DNA from: Balaenoptera acutorostrata
Lineage: Eukaryota > Chordata > Mammalia > Artiodactyla > Balaenopteridae
Assembly (NCBI RefSeq): GCF_949987535.1
Contig: NW_026645870.1
Location: 489,001-553,000, forward strand
Direction: 5' to 3'
DNA length: 64,000 bases
This document shows positions 49,684 through 63,200 of the stretch, piece by piece; position 1 is the first letter of the stretch, and each line of letters opens with the position of its first letter. Below the pieces are notes generated by a model. The model was not told the DNA's origin. It saw only the letters and a list, made by a program, of their open reading frames with translations, and did no database searches. Made by a program: the position numbers and the translations under genes.

Positions 49684-52179
49684 GTGTCTAAACTCTTCTC
49701 CATGGCTGGACCCCCAAATAATATTCCTTTACGTGCTAAGGGGTATCTAGAGAGTGGGATAGGTTTAATAACTACCCTCCTCCTAACGCGTACCCTAACC
49801 CTAACCCCTACCCTAACCCTAACGCGTACCCTAATCCTAACCCGTACCCTAAACCGAGCCCTAAACCTAACACGAACCCTAACCCTAACCCTAACCCATA
49901 CCCTACGCCCTACCCGAACCCCTCCCTGAACCCGTACCCTAAGCCGTACCCTAACCCTCACCCTAACCCTAACCCTAAACCTAAGCTACCCTTGACGGCT
50001 TCTGCCTCCACTAGATTTCCTAAGCACTAGTGTTTTAAGGAACAGGTTAAAAAGAGAATCCTAATGTGATTTCTTGATAATGGGTGTGTTCCTTATCTTC
50101 TCCTCGTGTCTAAACTCTTCTCCATGGCTGGACCCCCAAATAATATTCCTTTACATGCTAAGGGGTATCTAGAGAGTGGGATAGGTTTAATAACTACCCT
50201 CACCCTAACGCGTACCCTAACCCTATCACTAACGCGTACCCTAATCCTAACCCGTACCCTAAACCGAGCCCTAACCCTAACCCTAACCCTAACCCATACC
50301 CTACGCCCTACCCGAACTCCTCCCTGAACCCGTACCCTAAGCCGTACCCTAACCCTCACCCTAACCCTAACCCTAACCCTAAGCTACCCTTGACGGCTTC
50401 TGCCTCCAATAGATTTCCTAAGCACTAGTGTTTTAAGGAACAGGTTAAAAAGAGAATCCTAATGTGATTTCGTGATAATGGGTGTGTTCCTTATCTTCTC
50501 CTAGTGTCTAAAATCTTCTCCATGGCTGGACCCCCAAATAATATTCCTTTACGTGCTAAGGGTTATTTAGAGAGTGGGATAGGTTTAATAACTACCCTCA
50601 CCCTAACGTGTACCCTAACCCTAACCCCTACCCTAACCCTAACCCGTACCCTAATCCTAACCCGTACCCTAAACCGAGCCCTAACCCTAACACTAACCCT
50701 AACCCTAACCCTAACACATACCCTACGCCCTACCCGAACCCCTCCCTGAACCCGTACCCTAAGCCGTACCCTAACCCTCACCCTAACACTAACCCTAAAC
50801 CTAAGCTACCCTTGATGGCTATTGCCTCCAATAGATTTCCTAAACACTAGGGTTTTAAGGAACAGGTTAAAAAGAGAATCCTAATGTGATTTCTTGATAA
50901 TGGGTGTGTTCCTTATCTTCTCCTCGTGTCTAAACTCTTCTCCATGGCTGGACCCCCAAATAATATTCCTTTACGTGCTAAGGGTTATTTAGAGAGTGGG
51001 ATAGGTTTAATAACTACCCTCACCCTAACGCGTACCCTAACCCTAACCCCTACCCTAACCCTAATGCGTACCCTAATCCTAACCCGTACCCTAAACCGAG
51101 CCCTAACCCTAACACGAACCCTAACGCTAACCCTAACCCATACCCTATGCCCTAACCGAACCCCTCCCCGAACCCGTACCCTAAGCCGTACCCTAACCCT
51201 CACCCTAACCCTAAGACTAACCCTAAGCTACCCTTGACTGCTTCTGCCTCCAATAGATTTCCTAAGCACTAGTGTTTTAAGGAACAGGTTAAAAAGAGAA
51301 TCCTAATGTGATTTCGTGATAATGGGTGTGTTCCTTATCTTCTCCTAGTGTCTAAACTCTTCTCCATGGCTGGACCCCCAAATAATATTCCTTTACGTGC
51401 TAAGGGGTATCTAGAGAGTGGGATAGGTTTAATAACTACCCTCCTCCTAACGCGTACCCTAACCCTAACCCCTACCCTAACCCTAACGCGTACCCTAATC
51501 CTAACCCGTACACTAAACCGAGCCCTAACCCTAACACGAACCCTAACCCTAACCCTAACCCATACCCTACGCCCTACCAGAACCCCTCCCTGAACCCGTA
51601 CCCTAAGCCGTTCCCTAACCCTCACCCTAACCCTAACCCTAAACCTAAGCTACCCTTGACGGCTTCTGCCTCCAATAGATTTCCTAAGCACTAGTGTTTT
51701 AAGGAACAGGTTAAAAAGAGAATCCTAATGTGATTTCTTGATAATGGGTGTGTTCCTTATCTTCTCCTCGTGTCTAAACTCTTCTCCATGGCTGGACCCC
51801 CAAATAATATTCCTTTACATGCTAAGGGGTATCTAGAGAGTGGGATAGGTTTAATAACTACCCTCACCCTAACGCGTACCCTAACCCTAACCCCTACCCT
51901 ATCCCTAACGCGTACCCTAATCCTAACCCGTACCCTAAACCGAGCCCTAACCCTAACCCTAACCCTAACCCATACCCTACGCCGAACCCGAACTCCTCCC
52001 TGAACCCGTACCCTAAGCCGTACCCTAACCCTCACCCTAACCCTAACCCTAAACCTAAGCTACCCTTGACGGCTTCTGCCTCCAATAGATTTCCTAAGCA
52101 CTAGTGTTTTAAGGAACAGGTTAAAAAGAGAATCCTAATGTGATTTCTTGATAATGGGTGTGTTCCTTATCTTCTCCTC
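49684..52179. repeat. Nested duplication inside the right copy (1,664-bp step)
   Basis: 49684 and 50106 recur at 51348 and 51770 (offset 1,664). 49684 and 51348 share CCTCCTCCTAACG, and 50106 and 51770 share TTTACATGC. In the left copy this pair occurs once, at 30741 and 31163. The first four monomers match 30741-31573 and a 30319 type. The last one, 51770, switches from 31163-like to 31995-like in its right part. Confidence 0.87.
50106..50503. repeat. 398-bp monomer, 31 hexamers
   Basis: Its partner 31163 is 410 bp. Two more hexamers are missing near 50217-50232, where CCCTAACCCTATCACTAACG replaces the longer form. The hexamer register is kept. The sister copy at 51770 keeps 410 bp, so the loss followed the nested duplication. 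Confidence 0.87.
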
Positions 52180-55100
52180 GTGTCTAAACTCTTCTCCATG
52201 GCTGGACCCCCAAATAATATTCCTTTACGTGCTAAGGGGTATCTAGAGAGTGGGATAGGTTTAATAACTAACCTCACCCTATCGCGTACCCTAACCCTAA
52301 CCCCTACCCTAACACTAACGCGTACCCTAATCCTAACCCGTACCCTAAACCGAGCCCTAACCCTAACACTAACCCTAACCCTAACCCTAACCCATACCCT
52401 ACGCCCTACCCGAACCCCTCCCTGAACCCGTACCGTAAGCCGTACCCTAACCCTCACCCTAACCCTAACCCTAAACCTAAGCTACCCTTGATGGCTTCTG
52501 CCTCCAATAGATTTCCTAAGCACTAGGGTTTTAAGGAACAGGTTAAAAAGAGAATCCTAATGTGATTTCTTGATAATGGGTGTGTTCCTTATCTTCTCCT
52601 CGTGTCTAAACTCTTCTCCATGGCTGGACCCCCAAATAATATTCCTTTACGTGCTAAGGGGTATCTAGAGAGTGGGATAGGTTTAATAACTACCTCACCC
52701 TAACGCGTACCCTAACCCTAACCCCTACCCTATCCCTAATGCGTACCCTAATCCTAACTCGTACCCTAAACCGAGCCCTAACCCTAACACTAACCCTAAC
52801 CCTAACCCTAACCCATACCCTACGCCCTACCCGAACCCCTCCCCGAACCCGTACCCTAAGCCATACCCTAACCCTCACCCTAACACTAACCCTAACCCTA
52901 AGCTACCCTTGACTGTTTCTGCCTCCAATAGATTCCCTAAGCACTAGTGTTTTAAGGCACAGGTTAAAAAGAGAATCCTTATGTGATTTCTTGATAATGG
53001 GTGTGTTCCTTATCTTCTCCTAGTGTCTAAACTCTTCTCCATGGCTGGACCCCCAAATAATATTCCTTTACGTGCTAAGGGGTATCTAGAGAGTGGGATA
53101 GGTTTAATAACTAACCTCACCCTAAAGCGTAACCTAACCCTAACCCCTACCCTAACACTAACGCGTACCCTAATCCTAACCCGTACCCTAAACCGAGCCC
53201 TAACCCTAACCCTAACCCTAACCCTAACCCTACGCCCTACCCGAACCCCTCCCCGAACCCGTACCCTAAGCCGTACCCTAACCCTCAATCTAACCCTAAC
53301 CCTTACCCTAAGCTACCCTTGACTGCTTCTGCCTCCAATAGATTTCCTAAGCACTAGTGTTTTAAGGAACAGTTTAAAAAGAGAATCCTAATGTGATTTC
53401 TTGATAATGGGTGTGTTCCTTATCTTCTCCTAGTGTCTAAACTCTTCTCCATGGCTGGACCCCCAAATAATATTCCTTTACGTGCTAAGGGGTATCTAGA
53501 GAGTGGGATAGGTTTAATAACTAACCTCACCCTATCGCGTACCCTAACCCTAACCCCTACCCTAACACTAACGCGTATCCTAATCCTAACCCGTACCCTA
53601 AACCGAGCCCTAACCCTAACACGAACCCTAACGCTAACCCTAACCCATACCCTACGCCCTAACCGAACCCCTCCCCGAACCCGTACCCTAAGCCGTACCT
53701 TAACCCTCACCCTAACCCTAAGCCTAACCCTAAGCTACCCTTGACTGCTTCTGCCTCCAATAGATTTCCTAAGCACTAGTGTTTTAAGGAACAGGTTAAA
53801 AAGAGAATCCTAATGTGATTTCGTGATAATGGGTGTGTTCCTTATCATCTCATAGTGTCTAAACTCTTCTCCATGGCTGGACCCGCAAATAATATTCCTT
53901 TACGTGCTAAGGGGTATCTAGAGAGTGGGATAGGTTTAATAACTACCCTCACCCTAACGCGTACCCTAACCCTAACCCCTACCCTAACCCTAATGCGTAC
54001 CCTAATCCTAACCCGTACCCTAAACCGAGCCCTAACCCTAACACTAACCCTAACCCTAACCCTAACCCATACCCTACGCCCTACCCGAAAGCCTCTCCGA
54101 ACCCGTACCCTAAGCCGTACCCTAACCCTCACCCTAACCCTAACCCTAACCCTAAGCTACCCTTGACTGCTTCTGCCTCCAATAGATTTCCTAAGCACTA
54201 GTGTTTTAAGGAACAGGTTAAAAAGAGAATCCTAATGTGATTTCTTGATAATGGGTGTGTTCCTTATCTTCTCCTCGTGTCTAAACTCTTCTCCATGGCT
54301 GGACCCCCAAATAATATTCCTTTACGTGCTAAGGGTTATATAGAGAGTGGGATAGGTTTAATAACTACCCTCACCCTAACGCGTACCCTAACCCTAACCC
54401 CTACCCTAACCCTAATGCGTACCCTAATCCTAACCCGTACCCTAAACCGAGCCCTAACCCTAACACTAACCCTAACCCTAACCCTAACCCATACCCTACG
54501 CCCTACCCGAACTCCTCCCTGAACCCGTACCATAAGCCGTACCCTAACCCTCACCCTAACCCTAACCCTAAACCTAAATTACCCTTGATGGCTTCTGCCT
54601 CCAATAGATTTCCTAAGCACTAGGGTTTTAAGGAACAGGTTAAAAAGAGAATCCTAATGTGATTTCTTGATAATGGGTGTGTTCCTTATCTTCTCCTCGT
54701 GTCTAAACTCTTCTCCATGGCTGGACCCCCAAATAATATTCCTTTACGTGCTAAGGGTTATTTAGAGAGTGGGATAGGTTTAATAACTACCCTCACCCTA
54801 AAGCGTACCCTAACCCTAACCCCTACCCTAACCCTAATGCGTACCCTAATCCTAACCCGTACCCTAAACCGAGCCCTAACCCTAACACTAACCCTAACCC
54901 TAACCCTAACCCATACCCTACGCCCTACCCGAACCCCTCCCCGAACCCGTACCCTAAGCCATACCCTAACCCTCACCCTAACACTAAGCATAACCCTAAG
55001 CTACCCTTGACTGCTTCTGCCTCCAATAGATTTGCTAAGCACTAGTGTTTTAAGGAACAGGTTAAAAAGAGAATCCTAATGTGATTTCGTGATAATGGGT

Positions 55101-55542
55101 GTGTTCCTTATCTTCTCCTAGTGTCTAAACTCTTCTCCATGGCTGGACCCCGAAATAATATTCCTTTACGTGCTAAGGGGTATCTAGAGAGTGGGATAGG
55201 TTTAAGAACTACCCTCACCCTAACGCGTACCCTAACCCTAACCCCTACCCTAACCCTAACGCGTACCCTAATCCTAACCCGTACCCTAAACCGAGCCCTA
55301 ACCCTAACACGAACCGTAACCCTAACCCTAACCCATACCCTACGCCCTACCCGAACCCCTCCCTGAACCCGTACCCTAAGCCGTACCCTAACCCTCACCC
55401 TAACCCTAACCCTAACCCTAAGCTACCCTTGATGGCTTCTGCCTCCAATAGATTTCCTAAGCACTAGTGTTTTAAGGAACAGGTTAAAAAGAGAATCCTA
55501 ATGTGATTTCTTGATAATGGGTGTGTTCCTTATCTTCTCCTA

Positions 55543-57229
55543 GTGTCTAAACTCTTCTCCATGGCTGGACCCCCAAATAATATTCCTTTACGTGCTAAGG
55601 GGTATCTAGAGAGTGGGATAGGTTTAATAACTAACCTCACCCTATCGCGTACCCTTACCCTAACCCCTACCCAAACACTAACGCGTACCCTAATCCTAAC
55701 CCGTACCCTAAACCGAGCCCTAACCCTAACACAAACCCTAACCCTAAGCCTAACCCATACCCTACGCCCTACCCGAACCCGTCCCCGAACCCGTACCCTA
55801 AGCCGTACCCTAACCCTCAATCTAACCCTAACCCTAACCCTAAGCTACCCTTGACTGCTTCTGCCTCCAATAGATTTCCTAAGCACTAGTGTTTTAAGGA
55901 ACAGGTTAAAAAGAGAATCCTAATGTGATTTCGTGATAATGGGTGTGTTCCTTATCTTCTCCTAGTGTCTAAACTGTTCTCCACGGCTGGACCCCCAAAT
56001 AATATTCCTTTACGTGCTAAGGGGTATCTAGAGAGTGGGATAGGTTTAATAACTATCCTCACCCTAACGTGTACCCTAACCCTAACCCCTACCCTAACCC
56101 TAACCCGTACCCTAATCCTAACCCGTACCCTAAACCGAGCCCTAACCCTAACACTAACCCTAACCCTAACCCTAACCCATACCCTACGCCCTACCCGAAC
56201 CCCTCCCTGAACCCGTACCCTAAGCCGTACCCTAACCCTCACCCTAACCCTAACCCTAAACCTAAGCTACCCTTGATGGCTTCTGCCTCCAATAGATTTC
56301 CTAAGCACTAGTGTTTTAAGGAACAGGTTAAAAAGAGAATCCTAATGTGATTTCTTGATAATGGGTGTGTTCCTTATCTTCTCTTGTGTCTAAACTCTTC
56401 TCCATGGCTGGACCCCCAAATAATATTCCTTTACGTGCTAAGGGGTATCTAGAGAGTGGGATAGGTTTAATAACTAACCTCACCCTATCGCGTACACTTA
56501 CCCTAACCCCTACCCTAACACTAACGCGTACCCTAATCCTAACCCGTACCCTAAACCGAGCCCTAACCCTAACACTAACCCTAACCCTAAGCCTAACCCA
56601 TACCCTACGCCCTACCCGAACCCGTCCCCGAACCCGTACCCTAAGCCGTACCCTAACCCTCAATCTAACCCTAACCCTAACCCTAAGCTACCCTTGACTG
56701 CTTCTGCCTCCAATAGATTTCCTAAGCACTAGTGTTTTAAGGAACAGGTTAAAAAGAGAATCCTAATGTGATTTCGTGATAATGGGTGTGTTCCTTATCT
56801 TCTCCTAGTGTCTAAACTCTTCTCCACGGCTGGACCCCCAAATAATATTCCTTTACGTGCTAAGGGGTATCTAGAGAGTGGGATAGGTTTAATAACTATC
56901 CTCACCCTAACGTGTACCCTAACCCTAACCCCTACCCTAACCCTAACCCGTACCCTAATCCTAACCCGTACCCTAAACCGAGCCCTAACCCTAACACTAA
57001 CCCTAACCCTAACCCTAACCCATACCCTACGCCCTACCCGAACCCCTCCCTGAACCCGTACCCTAAGCCGTACCCTAACCCTCACCCTAACCCTAACCCT
57101 AAACCTAAGCTACCCTTGATGGCTTCTGCCTCCAATAGATTTCCTAAGCACTAGGGTTTTAAGGAACAGGTTAAAAAGAGAATCCTAATGTGATTTCTTG
57201 ATAATGGGTGTGTTCCTTATCTTCTCCTC
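55543..57229. repeat. Two-monomer HOR, two copies (right long copy)
   Basis: 55543 and 56386 belong to the CTATCGCG subtype. 55965 and 56808 belong to the AACGTGTACC subtype with CCACGG. They correspond to the last two of the three dimers at 36625-39156. 55965 ends in CTCTTGTGTC, a 1-bp shortening of CTCCTAGTGTC, so the step is 843 bp here. Confidence 0.9.
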
Positions 57230-60200
57230 GTGTCTAAACTCTTCTCCATGGCTGGACCCCCAAATAATATTCCTTTACGTGCTAAGGGTTATTTAGAGAG
57301 TGGGATAGGTTTAATAACTACCCTCACCCTAACGCGTACCCTAACCCTAACCCCTACCCTAACCCTAATACGTACCCTAATCCTAACCCGTACCCTAAAC
57401 CGAGCCCTAACCCTAACACTAACCCTAACCCTAACCCTAACCCATACCCTACGCCCTACCCGAACCCCTCCCTGAACCCGTACCCTAAGCCGTACCCTAA
57501 CCCTCACCCTAACCCTAACCCTAAACCTAAGCTACCCTTGATGGCTTCTGCCTCCAATAGATTTCCTAAACACTAGGGTTTTAAGGAACAGGTTAAAAAG
57601 AGAATCCTAATGTGATTTCTTGATAATGGGTGTGTTCCTTATCTTCTCCTAGTGTCTAAACTCTTCTCCATGGCTGGACCCCCAAATAATATTCCTTTAC
57701 GTGCTAAGGGGTATCTAGAGAGTGGGATAGGTTTAATAACTAACCTCACCCTAAAGCGTAACCTAACCCTAACCCCTACCCTAACACTAACGCGTACCCT
57801 AATCCTAACCCGTACCCTAAACCGAGCCCTAACCCTAACACTAACCCTAACCCTAACCCTAACCCATACCCTACGCCCTACCCGAACCCCTCCCCGAACC
57901 CGTACCCTAAGCCGTACCCTAACCCTCAATCTAACCCTAACCCTAACCCTAAGCTACCCTTGACTGCTTCTGCCTCCAATAGATTTCCTAAGCACTAGTG
58001 TTTTAAGGAACAGGTTAAAAAGAGAATCCTAATGTGATTTCTTGATAATGGGTGTGTTCCTTATCTTCTCCTAGTGTCTAAACTCTTCTCCATGGCTGGA
58101 CCCCCATATAATATTCCTTTACGTGCTAAGGGGTATCTAGAGAGTGGGATAGGTTTAATAACTAACCTCACCCTAAAGCGTAACCTAACCCTAACCCCTA
58201 CCCTAACACTAACGCATACCCTAATCCTAACCCGTACCCTAAGACGAGCCCTAACCCTAACACGAACCCTAACGCTAACCCTAACCCATACCCTACGCCC
58301 TACCCGAACCCCTCCCCGAACCCGTACCCTAAGCCGTACCCTAACCCTCACCCTAACCCTAAGCCGAACCCTAAGCTACCCTTGACTGCTTCTGCCTCCA
58401 ATAGATTTCCTAAGCACTAGTGTTTTAAGGAACAGGTTAAAAAGAGAATCCTAATGTGATTTCTTGATAATGGGTGTGTTCCTTATCTTCTCCTCGTGTC
58501 TAAACTCTTCTCCATGGCTGGACCCCCAAATAATATTCCTTTACGTGCTAAGGGGTATCTAGAGAGCTGGATAGGTTTAATAACTACCCTCACCCTAACG
58601 CGTACCCTAACCCTAACCCCTGCCCTATCCCTAACGCGTACCCTAATCCTAACCCGTACCCTAAACCGAGCCCTAACCCTAACCCTAACCCTAACCCATA
58701 CCCTACGCCCTACCCGAACCCCTCCCTGAACCCGTACCCTAAGCCGTACCCTAACCCTCACCCTAACCCTAACCCTAAACCTAAGCTACCCTTGACGGCT
58801 TCTGCCTCCAATAGATTTCCTAAGCACTAGTGTTTTAAGGAACAGGTTAAAAGAGAATCCTAATGTGATTTCTTGATAATGGGTGTGTTCCTTATCTTCT
58901 CCTCGTGTCTAAACTCTTCTCCATGGCTGGACCCCCAAATAATATTCCTTTACGTGCTAAGGGGTATCTAGAGAGTGGGATAGGTTTAATAACTACCCTC
59001 ACCCTAACGCGTACCCTAACCCTAACCCTTACCCTGACCCTAATGCGTACCCTAATCCTAACCCGTAGCCTAAATCGAGCCCTAACCCTAACACTAACCC
59101 TAACCCTAACCCTAACCCATACCCTACGCCCTACCCGAACCCCTCCCCGAAACCGTACCCTAAGCCATACACTAAACCTCACCCTAACACTAACCCTAAC
59201 CCTAACCCTGAGCTACCCTTGACTGCTTCTGCCTCCAATAGATTCCCTAAGCACTAGTGTTCTAAGGAACAGGTTAAAAAGAGAATCCTAATGTGATTTC
59301 TTGATAATGGGTGTGTTCCTTATCTTCTCCTAGTGTCTAAACTCTTCTCCATGGCTGGACCCCCAAATAATATTCCTTTACGTGCTAAGGGGTATCTAGA
59401 GTGTGGGATAGGTTTAATAACTAACCTCACCCTATCGCGTACCCTAACCCTAACCCCTACCCTAACACTAACGCGTACCCTACTCCTAACCCATATCCTA
59501 AACCGAGCCCTAACCCTAACACGAACCCTAACCCTAACCCTAACCCATACCCTACGCCCTACCCGAACCCCTCCCCGAACCCGTACCCTAAGCCGTACCC
59601 TAACCCTCACCCTAACCCTAACCCTAACCCTAAGATACCCTTGACTGCTTCTGCCTCCAATAGATTTACTAACCACTAGTGTTTTAAGGAACAGGTTAAA
59701 AAGAGAATCCTAATGTGATTTCTTGATAATGGGTGAGTTCCTTATCTTCTCCTAGTGTCTAAACTCTTCTCCATGGCTGGACCCCCAAATAATATTCCTT
59801 TACGTGCTAAGGGGTATCTAGAGAGTGGGATAGGTTTAATAACTACCCTCACCCTAACGCGTACCCTAACCCTAACCCCTACCCTAACCCTAATGCGTAC
59901 CCTAATCCTAACCCGTACCCTAAACCGAGCCCTAACCCTAACACTAACCCTAACCCTAACCCTAACCCATACCCTACGCCCTACCCGAAAGCCTCCCCGA
60001 ACCCATACCCTAAGCCGTACCCTAACCCTCACCCTAACCATAACCCTAACCCTAAGCTACCCTTGACTTCTTCTGCCTCCAATAGATTTCCTAAGCACTA
60101 GTGTTTTAAGGAACAGGTTAAAAAGAGAATCCTAATGTGATTTCTTGATAATGGGTGTGTTCCTTATCTTCTCCTAGTGTCTAAACTCTTCTCCATGGCT

Positions 60201-63200
60201 GGACCCCCAAATAATATTCCTTTATGTGCTAAGGGGTATCTAGAGAGTGGGATAGGTTTAATAACTAACCTCACCCTAAAGCGTAACATAACCCTAACCC
60301 CAACCCTAACACTAACGCGTACCCTAATCCTAACACGTACCCTAAACCGAGCCCTAACCCTAACACTAACCCTAACCCTAACCCTAACCCATACCCTACG
60401 CCCTACCCGAACCCCTCCCCGAACCCGTACCCTAAGCCGTACCCTAACCCTCACCCTAACCCTAACCCTAACCCTAAGCTACCCTTGACTGCTTCTGCCT
60501 CCAATAGATTTCCTAAGCACTAGTGTTTTAAGGAACAGGTTAAAAAGAGAATCCTAATGTGATTTCGTGATAATGGGTGTGTTCCTTATCTTCTCCTAGT
60601 GTCTAAACTCTTCTCCATGGCTGGACCCCCAAATAATATTCCTTTACGTGCTAAGGGGTATCTAGAGAGTGGGATAGGTTTAATAACTACCCTCACCCTA
60701 ACGCGTACGCTAACCCTAACCCTTACCCTGAGCCTAATGCGTACCCTAATCCTAACCCGTACCCTAAACCGAGCCCTAACCCTAACACTAACCCTAACCC
60801 TAACCCTAACCCATACACTACGCCCTACCCGAACCCCTCCCCGAACCCGTACCCTAAGCCATACCCTAACCCTCAAACTAACACTAACCCTAACCCTAAC
60901 CCTAAGCTACCCTTGACTGCTTCTGCCTCCAATAGATTCCCTAAGCACTAGTGTTTTAAGGAACAGGTTAAAAAGAGAATACTAATGTGATTTCTTGATA
61001 ATGGGTGTGTTCCTTATCTTCTCCTAGTGTCTAAACACTTCTCCATGGCTGGACCCCCAAATAATATTCCTTTACGTGCTAAGGGGTATCTAGAGAGAGG
61101 GAGAGGTTTAATAACTACCCTCACCCTAACGCGTAACCTAACGCTAACCCCTACCCTAACCCTAACCCGTGCCCTAATCCTAACCCGTACCCTAAACCGA
61201 GCCCTAACCCTAACACTAACCCTAACCCTAACCCTAACCCATACCCTACGCCCTACCCGAACCCGTCCCCGAACCCGTACCCTAAGCCGTACCCTAACCC
61301 TCAATCTAACCCTAACAATAACCCTAAGCTACCCTTGACTGCTTCTGCCTCCAATAGATTTCCTAAGCACTAGTGTTTTAAGGAACAGGTTAAAAAGAGA
61401 ATTCTATTGTGATTTCTTGATAATGGGTGTGTTCCTTATCTTCTCCTAGTGTCTAAACTCTTCTCCATGGCTGGACCCCCAAATAATATTCCTTTACGTG
61501 CTAAGGGGTATCTAGAGAGTGGGATAGGTTTAATAACTAACTTCACCCTATCGCGTACCCTAACCCTAACCCCTACCCTAACACTAACGCGTACCCTACT
61601 CCTAACCCATACCCTAAACCGAGCCCTAACCCTAACACGAACCCTAACCCTAACCCTAACCCATACCCTACGCCCTACCCGAACCCCTCCCCGAACCCGT
61701 ACCCTAAGCCGTACCCTAACCCTCACCCTAACCCTAACCCTAACCCTAAGCTACCCTTGACTGCTTCTGCCTCCAATAGATTTACTAACCACTAGTGTTT
61801 TAAGGAACAGGTTAAAAAGAGAATCCTAATGTGATTTCTTGATAATGGGTGAGTTCCTTATCTTCTCCTAGTGTCTAAACTCTTCTCCATGGCTGGACCC
61901 CCAAATAATATTCCTTTACGTGCTAAGGGGTATCTAGAGAGTGGGATAGGTTTAATAACTACCCTCACCCTAACGCGTACCCTAACCCTAACCCCTACCC
62001 TAACCCTAATGCGTACCCTTATCCTAACCCGTACCCTAAACCGAGCCCTAACCCTAACACTAACCCTAACCCTAACCCTAACCCATACCCTACGCCCTAC
62101 CCGAAAGCCTCCCCGATCCCATACCCTAAGCCGTACCCTAACCCTCACCCTAACCCTAACCCTAACCCTAAGCTACCCTTGACTGCTTCTGCCTCCAATA
62201 GATTTCCTAAGCACTAGTGTTTTAAGGAACAGGTTAAAAAGAGAATCCTAATGTGATTTCTTGATAATGGTTGTGTTCCTTATCTTCTCCTAGTGTCTAA
62301 ACTCTTCTCCATGGCTGGACCCCCAAATAATATTCCTTTACGTGCTAAGGGGTATCTAGAGAGTGGGATAGGTTTAATAACTAACCTCACCCTAAAGCGT
62401 AACATAACCCTAACCCCAACCATAACACTAACGCGTACCCTAATCCTAACACGTACCCTAAACCGAGCCCTAACCCTAACACTAACCCTAACCCTAACCC
62501 TAACCCATACCCTACGCCCTACACGAACCACTCCCCGAACCCGTACCCTAAGCCGTACCCTAACCCTCACCCTAACCCTAACCCTAACCCTAAGCTACCC
62601 TTGACTGCTTCTGCCTCCAATAGATTTCCTAAGCACTAGTGTTTTAAGGAACAGGTGAAAAAGAGAATCCTAATGTGATTTCTTGATAATGGGTGTGTTC
62701 CTTATCTTCTCCTAGTGTCTAAACTCTTCTCCATGGCTGGACCCCCAAATAATATTCCTTTTCGTGCTAAGGGGTATCTAGAGAGTGGGATAGGTTTAAT
62801 AACTAACCTCACCCTATCGCGTACCCTAACCCTAACCCCTACCCTAACCCTAATGCGTACCCTAATCCTAACCAGTACCCTAAACCGAGCCCTAACCCTA
62901 ACACGAACCCTAACCCTAACGCTAACCCATACCCTACGCCCTACAGGAACCCCTCCCCGAACCTATACCCTAAGCCGTACCCTAACCCTCACCCTAACCC
63001 TAACCCTAAACCTAAGCTACCCTTGACTGCTTCTGCCTCCAATAGATTCCCTAAACCTTAGTGTTTTAAGGAACAGGTTAAAAAGAGAATCCTAATGTGA
63101 TTTCTTGATAATGGGTGTGTTCCTTATCTTCTCCTAGTGTCTAAACTCTTCTCCATGGCTGGACCCCCAAATAATATTCCTTTACGTGCTAAGGGGTATC

